Of a stretch of DNA of 64,000 nucleotides, positions 24,901 to 33,906 are shown in pieces. The stretch lies in NCBI RefSeq assembly GCF_004345615.1, contig NZ_SLWK01000001.1, forward strand, positions 62,001-126,000, written 5' to 3'. A program made the translations under genes and the position numbers. Every line of letters begins with the position of its first letter. The first letter of the stretch is position 1. The notes under the pieces were generated by a model, which had not been told where the DNA came from, searched no databases, and worked only from the letters and a program-made list of their open reading frames with translations. The DNA comes from Natronoflexus pectinivorans. GTDB taxonomy: Bacteria; Bacteroidota; Bacteroidia; Bacteroidales; Marinilabiliaceae.

Positions 24901-26205
24901 TTAAACACGACGAATAGACGCTCCCAGTTGATTAAGCCTCTTTTCTATGTTTTGATATCCGCGATCAATCTGCTCAATATTATGAATAACACTCTTACCC
25001 TGAGCAGATAAAGCCGCAATCAGCAAAGCCACTCCTGCACGAATATCAGGTGAAGTCATCACGCTGCCTCTCAGCAAATTCTCATGATTATGGCCGATAA
25101 CGGTTGCTCTGTGCGGATCACACAGAATAATGCTGGCTCCCATATCGATGAGTTTGTCCACAAAAAACAAACGGCTTTCAAACATTTTCTGATGAATGAG
25201 TACGCTCCCTTTGGCTTGTGTGGCAACAACCAGAAAAACACTCAGCAAATCGGGTGTTAATCCGGGCCATGGAGCGTCTGCAATGGTCATAATAGAGCCA
25301 TCAATGAAGGTTTCAATCGTGTAGTTATCCTGTGATGGGATGTAGATATCGTTACCCCTGATCTCCATCTGAATCCCCATTCGTTTAAAAGCAAGCGGAA
25401 TAATTCCCAGATGTTCAGGTTCTGCATCTTTTATGGTGATTTCGCTTTTGGTCATGGCTGCCATCCCAATAAAACTTCCCACTTCTATCATATCGGGCAG
25501 AATCCGATGATTACAACCACCAAGTTCTTTAACGCCATCGATTGTAAGCAGGTTAGACCCAATGCCGCTGATGGATGCCCCCATTCGGGTGAGCATGATG
25601 CAGAGTTGCTGGATATATGGCTCACAGGCCGCATTGTAAATGGTTGTAACACCGGGAGTCAGCACAGCTGCCATAATCACGTTTGCAGTTCCGGTTACAG
25701 AGGCTTCATCCAATAAAATATATCGTCCCTTTAAGGATTCAGCATGAACGGTATAAAAAATCTCATTGGGATTAAACTCAAAAGTAGCTCCCAACTTTTC
25801 GAATCCATAGAAATGGGTATCCATTCTGCGACGTCCGATTTTATCGCCACCAGGCTTTGGGAAATATGCTTTACCATAACGAGCCAACAGCGGCCCCATA
25901 ATCATAATAGACCCCCGAAGCGAAGATGCTCTTTTTCGAAAATCGGTAGATTGCAGATACTCCAAATTTACGTTGGCAGCCTTAAATGAACATGAATTGG
26001 GAGATTTCCGGTCTATCTCCACCCCCATTTCACCCAACAACTGAATAAGGTTATTAACATCCAGAATATCGGGTATGTTATCAATAAAAACTGTTTCGGA
26101 AGTTAAAAGAGTGGCGCATATTACCTGTAACGCCTCGTTTTTTGCTCCCTGTGGCACGATGGATCCCGCCATTCGACAGGGGCCGCTAATCTCAAAACTG
26201 TTCAT
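24901..26205 (-). CDS. murA: UDP-N-acetylglucosamine 1-carboxyvinyltransferase (Cys-to-Asp active site)
   Basis: 434 residues, full length. First committed step of peptidoglycan synthesis: transfer of enolpyruvate from PEP to UDP-GlcNAc. Conserved AKNEALQ (Lys22-Asn23), inside-out alpha/beta barrel repeats, and the Asp of TPDLLSVF. The active-site loop reads KPGGDKIGRRRMDTH, so the residue that is Cys115 in E. coli MurA is Asp121 here. Asp at this position is known to keep activity and to prevent fosfomycin alkylation. It lies 11 bp downstream of the DUF4290 gene. Confidence 0.95.
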   Translation of the reverse strand: MNSFEISGPCRMAGSIVPQGAKNEALQVICATLLTSETVFIDNIPDILDVNNLIQLLGEMGVEIDRKSPNSCSFKAANVNLEYLQSTDFRKRASSLRGSIMIMGPLLARYGKAYFPKPGGDKIGRRRMDTHFYGFEKLGATFEFNPNEIFYTVHAESLKGRYILLDEASVTGTANVIMAAVLTPGVTTIYNAACEPYIQQLCIMLTRMGASISGIGSNLLTIDGVKELGGCNHRILPDMIEVGSFIGMAAMTKSEITIKDAEPEHLGIIPLAFKRMGIQMEIRGNDIYIPSQDNYTIETFIDGSIMTIADAPWPGLTPDLLSVFLVVATQAKGSVLIHQKMFESRLFFVDKLIDMGASIILCDPHRATVIGHNHENLLRGSVMTSPDIRAGVALLIAALSAQGKSVIHNIEQIDRGYQNIEKRLNQLGASIRRV

Positions 26206-26216
26206 TACAAATGGAT

Positions 26217-26822
26217 CTAATCTCTTCCTTTATTACGTTGAAAATGCTTTTTTCTCTGACCGCGATTCTGATTATCTCTCCCAGTATCAGGTAATCTCAT
26301 TTGTTGAGGAGTCACCTCCAGTTTTCCGTTGGATAGAATCCTGATGTCATTGATGATTCGATCGTCAGTTGCATGATCCTTATTCCAGTTCATCAGGGAT
26401 TTACGCATATGATTTGAGAGCAGGCCAATCAGGTGATTTTTCAAATCACCATCTTCCATCTCAATCGCTTTTGCAACCATCTGCTCAATCAATCTTCCGT
26501 AATGACGAAACCGCATATTGAAATCGTTATACGGAACATTATCAGGCTTGCTTGAAAAGTTTACCGCTTCGGGAAACTCATAAGGAAAATCGATGTCCAA
26601 TTGAAAATCGGACATAATTGCCAAATGATCCCAAAGTTTATGTTTAAAATCACTTACATCGCGCAAATGGGGAAACAGGTTTCCCATCACATTAACTATG
26701 GCCTGAGCGCAGCGTGTGCGCTCTTCTCTGTCTTCAATGGTTTTTGCATGATCAACCATTTTATGAATGTGCCGACCATATTCGGGCAGCACCAGTGGTT
26801 TTCGTGTTGAATTATAATCCAT
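26217..26822 (-). CDS. DUF4290 family protein
   Basis: 201 residues. Start MDYNSTRKPLVLPEYGRHIHKMVDHA and the segments CAQAIVNVMGNLFPHLRD and HKLWDHLAIMS are characteristic of the DUF4290 family of Bacteroidota, which is often encoded next to murA. Function not known. The C-terminal tail is basic and low-complexity (GRDNQNRGQRKKHFQRNKGRD). Short gap to murA implies one transcript. Confidence 0.85.
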   Translation of the reverse strand: MDYNSTRKPLVLPEYGRHIHKMVDHAKTIEDREERTRCAQAIVNVMGNLFPHLRDVSDFKHKLWDHLAIMSDFQLDIDFPYEFPEAVNFSSKPDNVPYNDFNMRFRHYGRLIEQMVAKAIEMEDGDLKNHLIGLLSNHMRKSLMNWNKDHATDDRIINDIRILSNGKLEVTPQQMRLPDTGRDNQNRGQRKKHFQRNKGRD

Positions 26823-26910
26823 GAATAATTTATCTGTTGGAAAGTACTTTCCTGATATTTAATAATATAAATTGTAATTGGTATGCTAAAGAAAATTATC
26901 TATTGATAAC

Positions 26911-27069
26911 ATGTCTGAAGAATCTGTTTACCTTATGGGTTACAGCCGAATAAAACAGAATCCTTTGGTAATCATACTCATTCCCAAGCGGGGGAGTTTC
27001 TCACGAAGATTGGTTTGGGTTTGCCTGCCTGAATCATTCATTGACAAGCATATCAGACTTCAAAATTAA
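26911..27069 (+). CDS. Possible small ORF of 52 residues (doubtful)
   Basis: An ATG-initiated plus-strand frame, MSEESVYLMGYSRIKQNPLV... ending ...SFIDKHIRLQN, overlaps the end of uvrD by four bases in convergent orientation. It is in the 243-bp gap between DUF4290 and uvrD. It has no recognised domain, no clear promoter and no signal peptide. It may be chance. Confidence 0.2.
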   Translation: MSEESVYLMGYSRIKQNPLVIILIPKRGSFSRRLVWVCLPESFIDKHIRLQN

Positions 27070-29381
27070 TTTAATATTTTTAGTTTGGCAAACTTTAACA
27101 ACAATTGTTTCTTTCCGGCGTTTTTAAATTCCACGATGGCCTTAATATTTGGCGCAACCCCTTCCAGTCCAATTACTTTTCCGGTACCAAAACGTTCGTG
27201 TTCAACCACCACTCCAACCTGAACCCGGGTAACTGCTCCCAAACCGGATGTTCCGGCATCGTTTTGCATAACAGATTCAGAGCTTTTTTCTGAGCCAATT
27301 TTTGAAAACTTCCCTCTGGAATTAAATCTGGATGTTGAAGAGCCGGAAAAATCATATTTTTTTCTTGGCTCACGACGTTCAAACGACGCTGACGACTTAA
27401 GAGTACCTGTAACTTGTTGTGAATCCTCTGATATATATTCTGCATCCATCTCCCGCAAAAAACGACTGGGGCTGGCAAATGTTGATTCTCCGTATTTAAA
27501 ACGGTTGCGCGCAAAACTTAACGTGACCAGTTTTTCAGCACGGGTAACGGCCACGTAAAATAACCGGCGCTCCTCTTCCAAATCGTTTTCAGCCATGGCA
27601 GACATTTGCGAAGGAAACAACCCCTCTTCAACTCCAACGATGTATACATATGGAAATTCAAGTCCTTTGGCCGAGTGAATGGTCATTAAAGTAACCTTGG
27701 CCACATCCACCTCCGATTCATTATCCTGATCGGTCAACAAAGATACCTCCTCCAGAAAAAACTCCAGAGAATTAGGCTCCCCGGTTTCCCTCCGATTATC
27801 GGCAAACTCTTTTACCCCGTTAAGCAATTCATCCATGTTTTCGAGGCGTGTTTGTCCTTCTATGGTCTGATCCTGATGAAACTCTTTTAAAAGGCCACTT
27901 TGGGCAACAATTTCGGTTGTTAACTCATAGGCATCCATGCTTTCGCGCTGTCTGAAAAAACTGCTGACCAACGCCACAAAACTGTTGAGTTTCTTTAGTG
28001 TTCCGGCATTAAATCCTGCTTTCGGAAGATTTGGGTGAGTCAGAATATCCCAAACGGTAAGGTCATTTGACGCCGCAGCTGCCTCGAGTTTATCGAGCGT
28101 GGTTTTCCCAATACCCCGAGCCGGAAAATTAATGACCCGCTTTAACGCCTCTCCGTCACGAGGGTTCACCGCCATGCGCATATAGGCAAGCAAGTCCTTT
28201 ATCTCCTTACGTTGATAAAACGAGAGTCCCCCATATATTTTGTATGGAATGTTGTTTTTGCGAAGCGCCTCCTCAAAGATACGCGATTGGGCATTGGTTC
28301 TGTATAGAATGGCAAAGTCTGAAAAAGCACATCGTGCCGCGTGGCGGCGCGATATGAGGTCATTCACCACAATAAAACCTTCTTCCATATCGGAAACAGC
28401 AGAAAAAATCCTGATTTTTTCTCCAGGTTCATTTTCTGAAAAAACCACTTTCTTTATCTGGCCTTTATTTCTGGATATGATGCTGTTGGCAGCATTGACG
28501 ATGAGTTGTGTGGAACGATAATTTTGCTCGAGTTTAAACAGCTGATAACCGGGGTAATCGTTTCTAAAATTGAGAATATTCTCAATTTTAGCACCCCGGA
28601 AACTGTATATACTTTGAGCATCATCACCAACAACACAAACATTTTTGTGCAACTCCGCCAGTTTTTTCACAATTAAATATTGTGACCTGTTGGTATCCTG
28701 GTACTCATCAACCAAAATATACTTAAACTGATCCTGATACCTGGCCACCACATCGGGGTTATCCCTGAAAAGAAGATTTGTATTAAGAAGTAAATCATCA
28801 AAATCCATGGCACCCGCTTTGTAACAGGCTTTCATGTAGCGTTGGTAAATATCGTAAACCAGAGGAACTTTGGAGGCTCGATCGGCCATGAGACGTTGCT
28901 GATCGCGAGAATAAGCACCCGGCAAAACCAAATCATTTTTAGCCGAAGATATGCGCGACAGGATTAATCCGGGCTTATATTCTTTGTTTTTTATCTGCAA
29001 CTCCTTGAGAATAGATTTAATAAGGCTTTTGGAGTCGGCACTATCATAAATTGTAAAACTGGAAGGAAATTTGATTCGTTCTGCCTCCATTCGTAAAATG
29101 CGAGCAAAAATGGAGTGAAAAGTCCCCATCCATAACCGCTGGCTCACGTTGGCTCCAACAATGGTTCCAATTCTCTCCTTCATTTCCCGGGCGGCTTTAT
29201 TGGTAAAAGTAAGCGCCATGATGTTCCAGGGAGCCACTCCGTTGGCAAGCAAATGGGCAATGCGATATGTAAGTACGCGCGTTTTTCCGGAGCCGGCACC
29301 TGCAACTATTAAAGATGGGCCTTCTGTATTTACTACGGCTTCGCGCTGTGAATCATTTAATTGTTCGAGATAGTTCTCCAC
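27066..29381 (-). CDS. uvrD: UvrD/PcrA-type 3'-5' DNA helicase
   Basis: 771 residues. Superfamily 1A helicase: LNDSQREAV Q-motif (8-16), Walker A GAGSGKTR (28-35), FTNKAAREMKER (Ia), LVDEYQDTN (II), GDDAQSIYSFRGA (III), QNYRST (IV), TIHSAKGLEF (V) and EEERRLFYVAVTRA (VI). The C-terminus carries the PcrA-type Tudor-like segment GVVVEHERFGTGKVIGLEG. It acts in nucleotide excision and mismatch repair and in removing proteins from DNA. Whether it is best named uvrD or pcrA cannot be decided here. Confidence 0.95.
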   Translation of the reverse strand: MENYLEQLNDSQREAVVNTEGPSLIVAGAGSGKTRVLTYRIAHLLANGVAPWNIMALTFTNKAAREMKERIGTIVGANVSQRLWMGTFHSIFARILRMEAERIKFPSSFTIYDSADSKSLIKSILKELQIKNKEYKPGLILSRISSAKNDLVLPGAYSRDQQRLMADRASKVPLVYDIYQRYMKACYKAGAMDFDDLLLNTNLLFRDNPDVVARYQDQFKYILVDEYQDTNRSQYLIVKKLAELHKNVCVVGDDAQSIYSFRGAKIENILNFRNDYPGYQLFKLEQNYRSTQLIVNAANSIISRNKGQIKKVVFSENEPGEKIRIFSAVSDMEEGFIVVNDLISRRHAARCAFSDFAILYRTNAQSRIFEEALRKNNIPYKIYGGLSFYQRKEIKDLLAYMRMAVNPRDGEALKRVINFPARGIGKTTLDKLEAAAASNDLTVWDILTHPNLPKAGFNAGTLKKLNSFVALVSSFFRQRESMDAYELTTEIVAQSGLLKEFHQDQTIEGQTRLENMDELLNGVKEFADNRRETGEPNSLEFFLEEVSLLTDQDNESEVDVAKVTLMTIHSAKGLEFPYVYIVGVEEGLFPSQMSAMAENDLEEERRLFYVAVTRAEKLVTLSFARNRFKYGESTFASPSRFLREMDAEYISEDSQQVTGTLKSSASFERREPRKKYDFSGSSTSRFNSRGKFSKIGSEKSSESVMQNDAGTSGLGAVTRVQVGVVVEHERFGTGKVIGLEGVAPNIKAIVEFKNAGKKQLLLKFAKLKILN

Positions 29382-29521
29382 AAGTCCAGATATTTCAAAT
29401 TTTAAAGAACAAAGATAGTCCGTTACATGATCAGATCATTGGAATTTTTTATTTTTTCGACAGCCTGATGACATCACAATTATTTTAACATGCCTTCGTT
29501 TAATATGTGTAAGATACACAG

Positions 29522-29551
29522 TTTACAATCAAAACAAAAATTGTATTTTCG
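29522..29551 (+). promoter_or_regulatory. Candidate promoter of the T9SS protein gene
   Basis: TTT (29522-29524), 19-nt spacer, TATTTTCG (29544-29551), near the TANNTTTG consensus with one mismatch, 30 bp upstream of the ATG at 29582. Confidence 0.4.
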
Positions 29552-29581
29552 CAACAGAGAATTAAATCATAAAGAATTCAG

Positions 29582-30865
29582 ATGATTAACAGATCGACAT
29601 ACATATGGTGTTTTATTTTTGTGTTTTCCTGGCTCCTAAACAGCAACATCAAGGCACAAATTGAAACCGACGCAATTTACACCACACAAACCAGCTATTC
29701 GCCATCCGATCCTGTATTTATATTTGAGAATTTACTTCTCAACCCCAATTTAAGATATACAGCTGCGGATCAATCAGAAAGCTACGAATTTGAATGGTAC
29801 AGGCATAATTCGGACACAAATACGTGGGATCAGCTGCTACAAACCCAAACAGGTGCTTTTACTGTTATAATCGTAAATCAACCGGGGGGATATTTGTTGC
29901 GAGTAAACCAAAACGGCAACATGGTAGAGGAATATCGCTGTTGGGTATTTGAAACTGAAATTGCAAACCCTGAAATCGTCATCGATTTCCAGGATTGCTT
30001 TTCACTTGAACTTTCAGCAACCAGTGAATCCATTCCGCTGACCTACTATGATCCATCAACAGGAAACCCGGGTACAGTTAGTATTGAGAAAACCTATCAA
30101 TGGAGTGTAAATCCTTCCATCGAATTCACACAGTTTGGAGCCTCCATTGAAATGAATGCCCCGGTGGAAGATACTCAAATCACAGTGACAATTTCAGATG
30201 TTACAGGAAAGAGTGTCTCTGAATACCTGGACTATCATGCCATTGCTGTGAGAGCTCATTATGACTGGGACGTAATGCGTCCCAGGACAAGTGACGATGA
30301 AAAAAGCAACGAAATGCACCGGGGAGAGGATACCTCAATTGCCGAAGGTTCTGCACCTATAGAAATTCGGTTTGAAGAAAAAAGCAGTGGACCGGTAAGC
30401 CGATGGGCATGGCAAATTGCCGGTCCATCTGACACCATCGCCTTTCGGGATCGTAATCCTTTTTATGTATTTCAGAGGGCAGGGGAATACAAAGTGTACC
30501 TGACCGTCTATAATGATCATGTGTTTCTGGAAGGCATATCTGAATGCTGGCACCGCACTCCTGATCCCAATACGGTTAATGTTATGGAATCTCTATTGGA
30601 AGTTCCAAACACCTTTACACCAAATGACGACGGAATTAACGACGAGTTCAGAGTTGCATTTCGTTCGATAAGAAAATTCAACATGGTGATATACAACCGT
30701 TGGGGGCGCAGGGTTTACAGTTCTTCCAACCCGTCCGAAGGATGGGATGGAACCATTGGAGGCAAACGTGCTGCACCGGGAGTCTATTTCTACCACATTG
30801 AAGCTGAAGGCTACAATGCCAATGAAAAATACAAATTATCGGGACCTGTTCACCTCATCAGATGA
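29582..30865 (+). CDS. Exported protein with PKD-like domain and type-B T9SS sorting domain
   Basis: 427 residues. Signal peptide MINRSTYIWCFIFVFSWLLNSNIKAQ. Middle region with a PKD/Ig-like fold around residues 255-335 (IRFEEKSSGPVSRWAWQIAGP...REYKVYLTVYND-like, as in FQRAGEYKVYLTVYND). The C-terminal ~88 residues are a gliding-motility type-B sorting domain: VPNTFTPNDDGINDEFRV, FNMVIYNRWGRRVY, WDGTIGG, APGVYFYHIEA. It should be secreted across the outer membrane by the type IX system, possibly staying on the surface. No enzymatic domain seen; it is monocistronic. Confidence 0.88.
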   Translation: MINRSTYIWCFIFVFSWLLNSNIKAQIETDAIYTTQTSYSPSDPVFIFENLLLNPNLRYTAADQSESYEFEWYRHNSDTNTWDQLLQTQTGAFTVIIVNQPGGYLLRVNQNGNMVEEYRCWVFETEIANPEIVIDFQDCFSLELSATSESIPLTYYDPSTGNPGTVSIEKTYQWSVNPSIEFTQFGASIEMNAPVEDTQITVTISDVTGKSVSEYLDYHAIAVRAHYDWDVMRPRTSDDEKSNEMHRGEDTSIAEGSAPIEIRFEEKSSGPVSRWAWQIAGPSDTIAFRDRNPFYVFQRAGEYKVYLTVYNDHVFLEGISECWHRTPDPNTVNVMESLLEVPNTFTPNDDGINDEFRVAFRSIRKFNMVIYNRWGRRVYSSSNPSEGWDGTIGGKRAAPGVYFYHIEAEGYNANEKYKLSGPVHLIR

Positions 30866-30876
30866 ATCTAGGAACC

Positions 30877-31596
30877 TTATTCAGCACGAATAAAGTTCTC
30901 CTGTTTTATTAATGACTCTCCTTTAAAACGAAGAAAAAGCTGAGCTGTTGCAAACACATCTTTTTCGCAATAAACAGCAATGCGCTCAAGATTATTCTCC
31001 TCATAATAGACAGAAGCCACCTGACTTCCGTCAATGTCATCCTTGGGAGTTGGGATGTTCAGTATTTTGGTGAGCAAAGCCAATGAAGTATAATGCTTAT
31101 AATCTCCGAACTTCCATAAATCCAAGGTATCTATAAACTTAACCTCCCAAGGCTTTTTCCCGGCCACATCAAGCTCCGCCGGCAAACTAACACCGTTAAT
31201 AATCATTCTACGGGCAATGAATGGAATATCAAATTCCTTGACATTATGACCACAAATATTCCTGTCCTTTTCGGAGGTAAATGCCGTCAGCATTTGACCA
31301 AATTCAGTAAGAAGCAGTTTTTCATCGTGGCCGGCAAAGGACTTTGCTTTAAAAAACCGTTCCCCATTTTTACTGAACACAATACCCCCCGAGATGCAGA
31401 CGATTTTTCCAAACTCGGCATAAATACCGGCTCTTTCATAAACATCGGCAGGCGTTTGATCCTCTTTTCGAAAGTAGGATGATTTTTTCTCCCACAACTG
31501 TTGAAAATCGACATCTAGATCTTGAAAACCTGCATGTTGAGGTACGGTTTCAATATCGATAAAAAGGACGTTTTCTACTTTATACTGATCAAGCAT
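30877..31596 (-). CDS. Predicted 3'-5' exonuclease, PolB-like DEDDy family
   Basis: 239 residues. DnaQ-like exonuclease fold with the acidic residues of the DEDDy class: FIDIET (Asp14, Glu16), GHNVKEFDIPF (Asp), and YCEKDVFATAQLFLRF (Tyr and Asp of the YxxxD motif). Similar to the stand-alone predicted 3'-5' exonuclease related to the exonuclease domain of DNA polymerase B. Role in repair is inferred only. 12 bp upstream of the udk gene end, convergent with the T9SS gene. Confidence 0.82.
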   Translation of the reverse strand: MLDQYKVENVLFIDIETVPQHAGFQDLDVDFQQLWEKKSSYFRKEDQTPADVYERAGIYAEFGKIVCISGGIVFSKNGERFFKAKSFAGHDEKLLLTEFGQMLTAFTSEKDRNICGHNVKEFDIPFIARRMIINGVSLPAELDVAGKKPWEVKFIDTLDLWKFGDYKHYTSLALLTKILNIPTPKDDIDGSQVASVYYEENNLERIAVYCEKDVFATAQLFLRFKGESLIKQENFIRAE

Positions 31597-31608
31597 TTTT
31601 TTGAATAT

Positions 31609-32229
31609 TTATTGCTCTATTCTGGTTAAGTTTCTGAGAATGTATTGCGTTAAAATATCTATGGCCACATGATTGTTGCCACCCTGTGGCACAATCAGAT
31701 CGGCATATCGTTTTGTTGGTTCAATAAATTGAAGGTGCATTGGTTTAACGGTATCCTCATACCGGGTTAAAACCTTTTGCACAGTTCGTCCCCGCTCCTC
31801 AATGTCGCGCTGAATTACACGCATCAACCGATCATCGGGCTCTGCATCCACAAATACCTTTAAATCCATCAATTCCCGCAAGGCAGGATTCGACAGGATT
31901 AAAATACCTTCCACAATGATCACTTCACAAGGATTTACCTTTATGGTTTCTTCCTGCCGTGTACAGGTAAGGTAGGAGTAAACAGGCTGCTCCACAGGTT
32001 TACCTGCCTTTAAACGAGCAATATGCCTTGTTAAAAGTTCAAATTCGATGGCGTCGGGATGATCGAAATTGATCTTTTGCCGCTCTTCAGGCGGCAAATG
32101 GCCACTATCGCGATAATAAGAATCTTGTGGCAATACTGCCACCTCATTGCAAGGTAATTGATTTAGTATTTTTTTTACTACCGTTGTTTTACCCGAACCG
32201 GTTCCACCGGCAATCCCGATTATCAGCAT
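31609..32229 (-). CDS. udk: Uridine kinase
   Basis: 206 residues, standard length. P-loop GIAGGTGSGKTTVVKKI (5-21), PQDSYYRD, NFDHPDAIEF and YEDTVKPMHLQFIEPTKRYADLIVPQGG, all typical of Udk. Phosphorylates uridine and cytidine in nucleoside salvage. It is upstream of the exonuclease gene with a 12-bp gap. Confidence 0.95.
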   Translation of the reverse strand: MLIIGIAGGTGSGKTTVVKKILNQLPCNEVAVLPQDSYYRDSGHLPPEERQKINFDHPDAIEFELLTRHIARLKAGKPVEQPVYSYLTCTRQEETIKVNPCEVIIVEGILILSNPALRELMDLKVFVDAEPDDRLMRVIQRDIEERGRTVQKVLTRYEDTVKPMHLQFIEPTKRYADLIVPQGGNNHVAIDILTQYILRNLTRIEQ

Positions 32230-32357
32230 AAAAAAATCCGCTTTTTTTTGTAATTTTACTCAAAATTGAACGAGTGTGTAGAATTCCACACCGCAAAATA
32301 AGAAATATCAAGCAAAAAATAACGCTTCAATAATATCAAACTCAAACAAATCTATCA

Positions 32358-32657
32358 ATGATTAAACACGTAGTTTTATTTAAATTTAAAAAAGATCTGG
32401 AAGAGAGCGCTCGTGCCGAAAAACTGTCTGAGCTTAAACAAGCGCTTGATGACTTAAAAAAACACATTCCGGAGCTCATCTCCATTGAAACCGGCATCAA
32501 TGCCAACCCACAGGAGAGTTACGACCTTTCGCTCATCAGCGAATTTAAGGGATGGGATGAATTAAAGACCTATGTGATCCACCCGGAGCATCAAAAAGTA
32601 GCGGTAATTATCCGTGAGATTTTGGAAGAACGGGCCTGTGTGGATTATGAAGTATAA
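32358..32657 (+). CDS. Dabb-family (stress-responsive alpha/beta barrel) protein
   Basis: 99 residues. MIKHVVLFKFK start, central IETGIN and a C-terminal HPEHQKVAVIIREILEERACVDYEV segment are diagnostic of the Dabb ferredoxin-like dimeric domain. Function of most bacterial members is unknown. Monocistronic, followed by a shared terminator. Confidence 0.85.
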   Translation: MIKHVVLFKFKKDLEESARAEKLSELKQALDDLKKHIPELISIETGINANPQESYDLSLISEFKGWDELKTYVIHPEHQKVAVIIREILEERACVDYEV

Positions 32658-32661
32658 AAGA

Positions 32662-32687
32662 AAACCGAACTGTTTCCAGTTCGGTTT
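32662..32687. terminator. Bidirectional terminator between the Dabb gene and lysA
   Basis: AAACCGAACTG, loop TTTC, CAGTTCGGTTT: a perfect 11-bp stem with A and T tracts on both sides. It serves the plus-strand Dabb gene (ends 32657) and the minus-strand lysA (ends 32707). Confidence 0.85.
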
Positions 32688-32706
32688 CCTATATAATTTT
32701 GTTTAT

Positions 32707-33861
32707 CTATAATTGATCGGAATAATAAGCTTTGGGTTCTTCCCTGAGATTATATCTCGAAACCATTACTTCTCCGTAGGCACCTGCTGAACGAATAGCC
32801 ATCAGATCCCCCCTTGAGGTTTTAGGTAGCTCTATATCTTTTCCAAAACTGTCTGAAGACTCGCAGATGGGACCTACCACATCATATTTCTCCTCAGAAC
32901 CATTACTGGTGATGTTCTCAATTTTATGATAAGCCTGGTATAGCGCAGGGCGAATAAGATCAGTCATTCCCCCATCGATGATGGCGAAATTGGTTTTTAC
33001 ACCCTCTTTAACATAAAGAACTTTTGAAATGAGGTTACCACATTGTCCCACAACAGAGCGGCCTAACTCAAAATGAATTTGCTGACCTGGGCGCAACTTT
33101 ATTCCATCATTGAAAATTTTAAAGTAATTCTCAAAATCAGGTATTGGATTTTCAGCCGGTTTTTTGTAATCAATACCCAATCCACCTCCTACGTTAATGG
33201 TTTTCAGAGAAATTCCTTTCTCCTCAAACCAATCCTGAATTTCATTTACCCTGTCGCACAATGTGCTGAAGGAAGAAAGATCCATAATTTGAGAACCAAT
33301 ATGAAAGTGAATGCCTTCCAAATTGATGAAATCCATTTTCGCAATGGCATCCACTGTCTTTTCAACATCCATTTGGTGAATCCCAAATTTATTCTCGTCC
33401 AGACCAGTGGTAATATACTTATGAGTATTGGCTTTAACGTTTGGATTAATCCGGATGGCCACATTCACTTTTTGGTTCTTACGCGTGGCAATTTCATTGA
33501 TTACATCTAACTCAGCAGTTGACTCAACATTGAAACAAGCAATGTTTTTATCTATACCCATTTCAATTTCCCAATCGGCTTTTCCAACCCCGGCAAAAAC
33601 AATTCCCTGAGCGGGGAATCCCATATCCAGAGCCTTCTTAACTTCGTAACCACTAACGCAATCCACCCCCATACCGCATTCACGGATGCGTTCCAATATC
33701 CGGTCATTGGCATTGGCTTTAATGGCATAATGAACTACAAAATTATATTTATCGGATTCAGACTTTACTTTTTGAAGGGTTTGCTCAAGCAAACCCATAT
33801 CATAAAAATAAAAAGGTGTTGGTATCGATTTGAATTTTTCTGCGGGAAAATAATTACTCAT
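32707..33861 (-). CDS. lysA: Diaminopimelate decarboxylase
   Basis: 384 residues. Fold-III PLP enzyme of lysine synthesis: decarboxylates meso-DAP to lysine. PLP lysine in HYAIKANAN (Lys48), phosphate-binding GGGLGIDY, HIGSQIMD, and active-site GPICESSDSFGKD. The start MSNYFPAEKF is consistent with Bacteroidota LysA. It lies 45 bp downstream of lysC. Confidence 0.95.
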   Translation of the reverse strand: MSNYFPAEKFKSIPTPFYFYDMGLLEQTLQKVKSESDKYNFVVHYAIKANANDRILERIRECGMGVDCVSGYEVKKALDMGFPAQGIVFAGVGKADWEIEMGIDKNIACFNVESTAELDVINEIATRKNQKVNVAIRINPNVKANTHKYITTGLDENKFGIHQMDVEKTVDAIAKMDFINLEGIHFHIGSQIMDLSSFSTLCDRVNEIQDWFEEKGISLKTINVGGGLGIDYKKPAENPIPDFENYFKIFNDGIKLRPGQQIHFELGRSVVGQCGNLISKVLYVKEGVKTNFAIIDGGMTDLIRPALYQAYHKIENITSNGSEEKYDVVGPICESSDSFGKDIELPKTSRGDLMAIRSAGAYGEVMVSRYNLREEPKAYYSDQL

Positions 33862-33906
33862 TCCTTATGTTTTATTGTTTACAATTAATATTAAAACCGT
33901 GCTACT

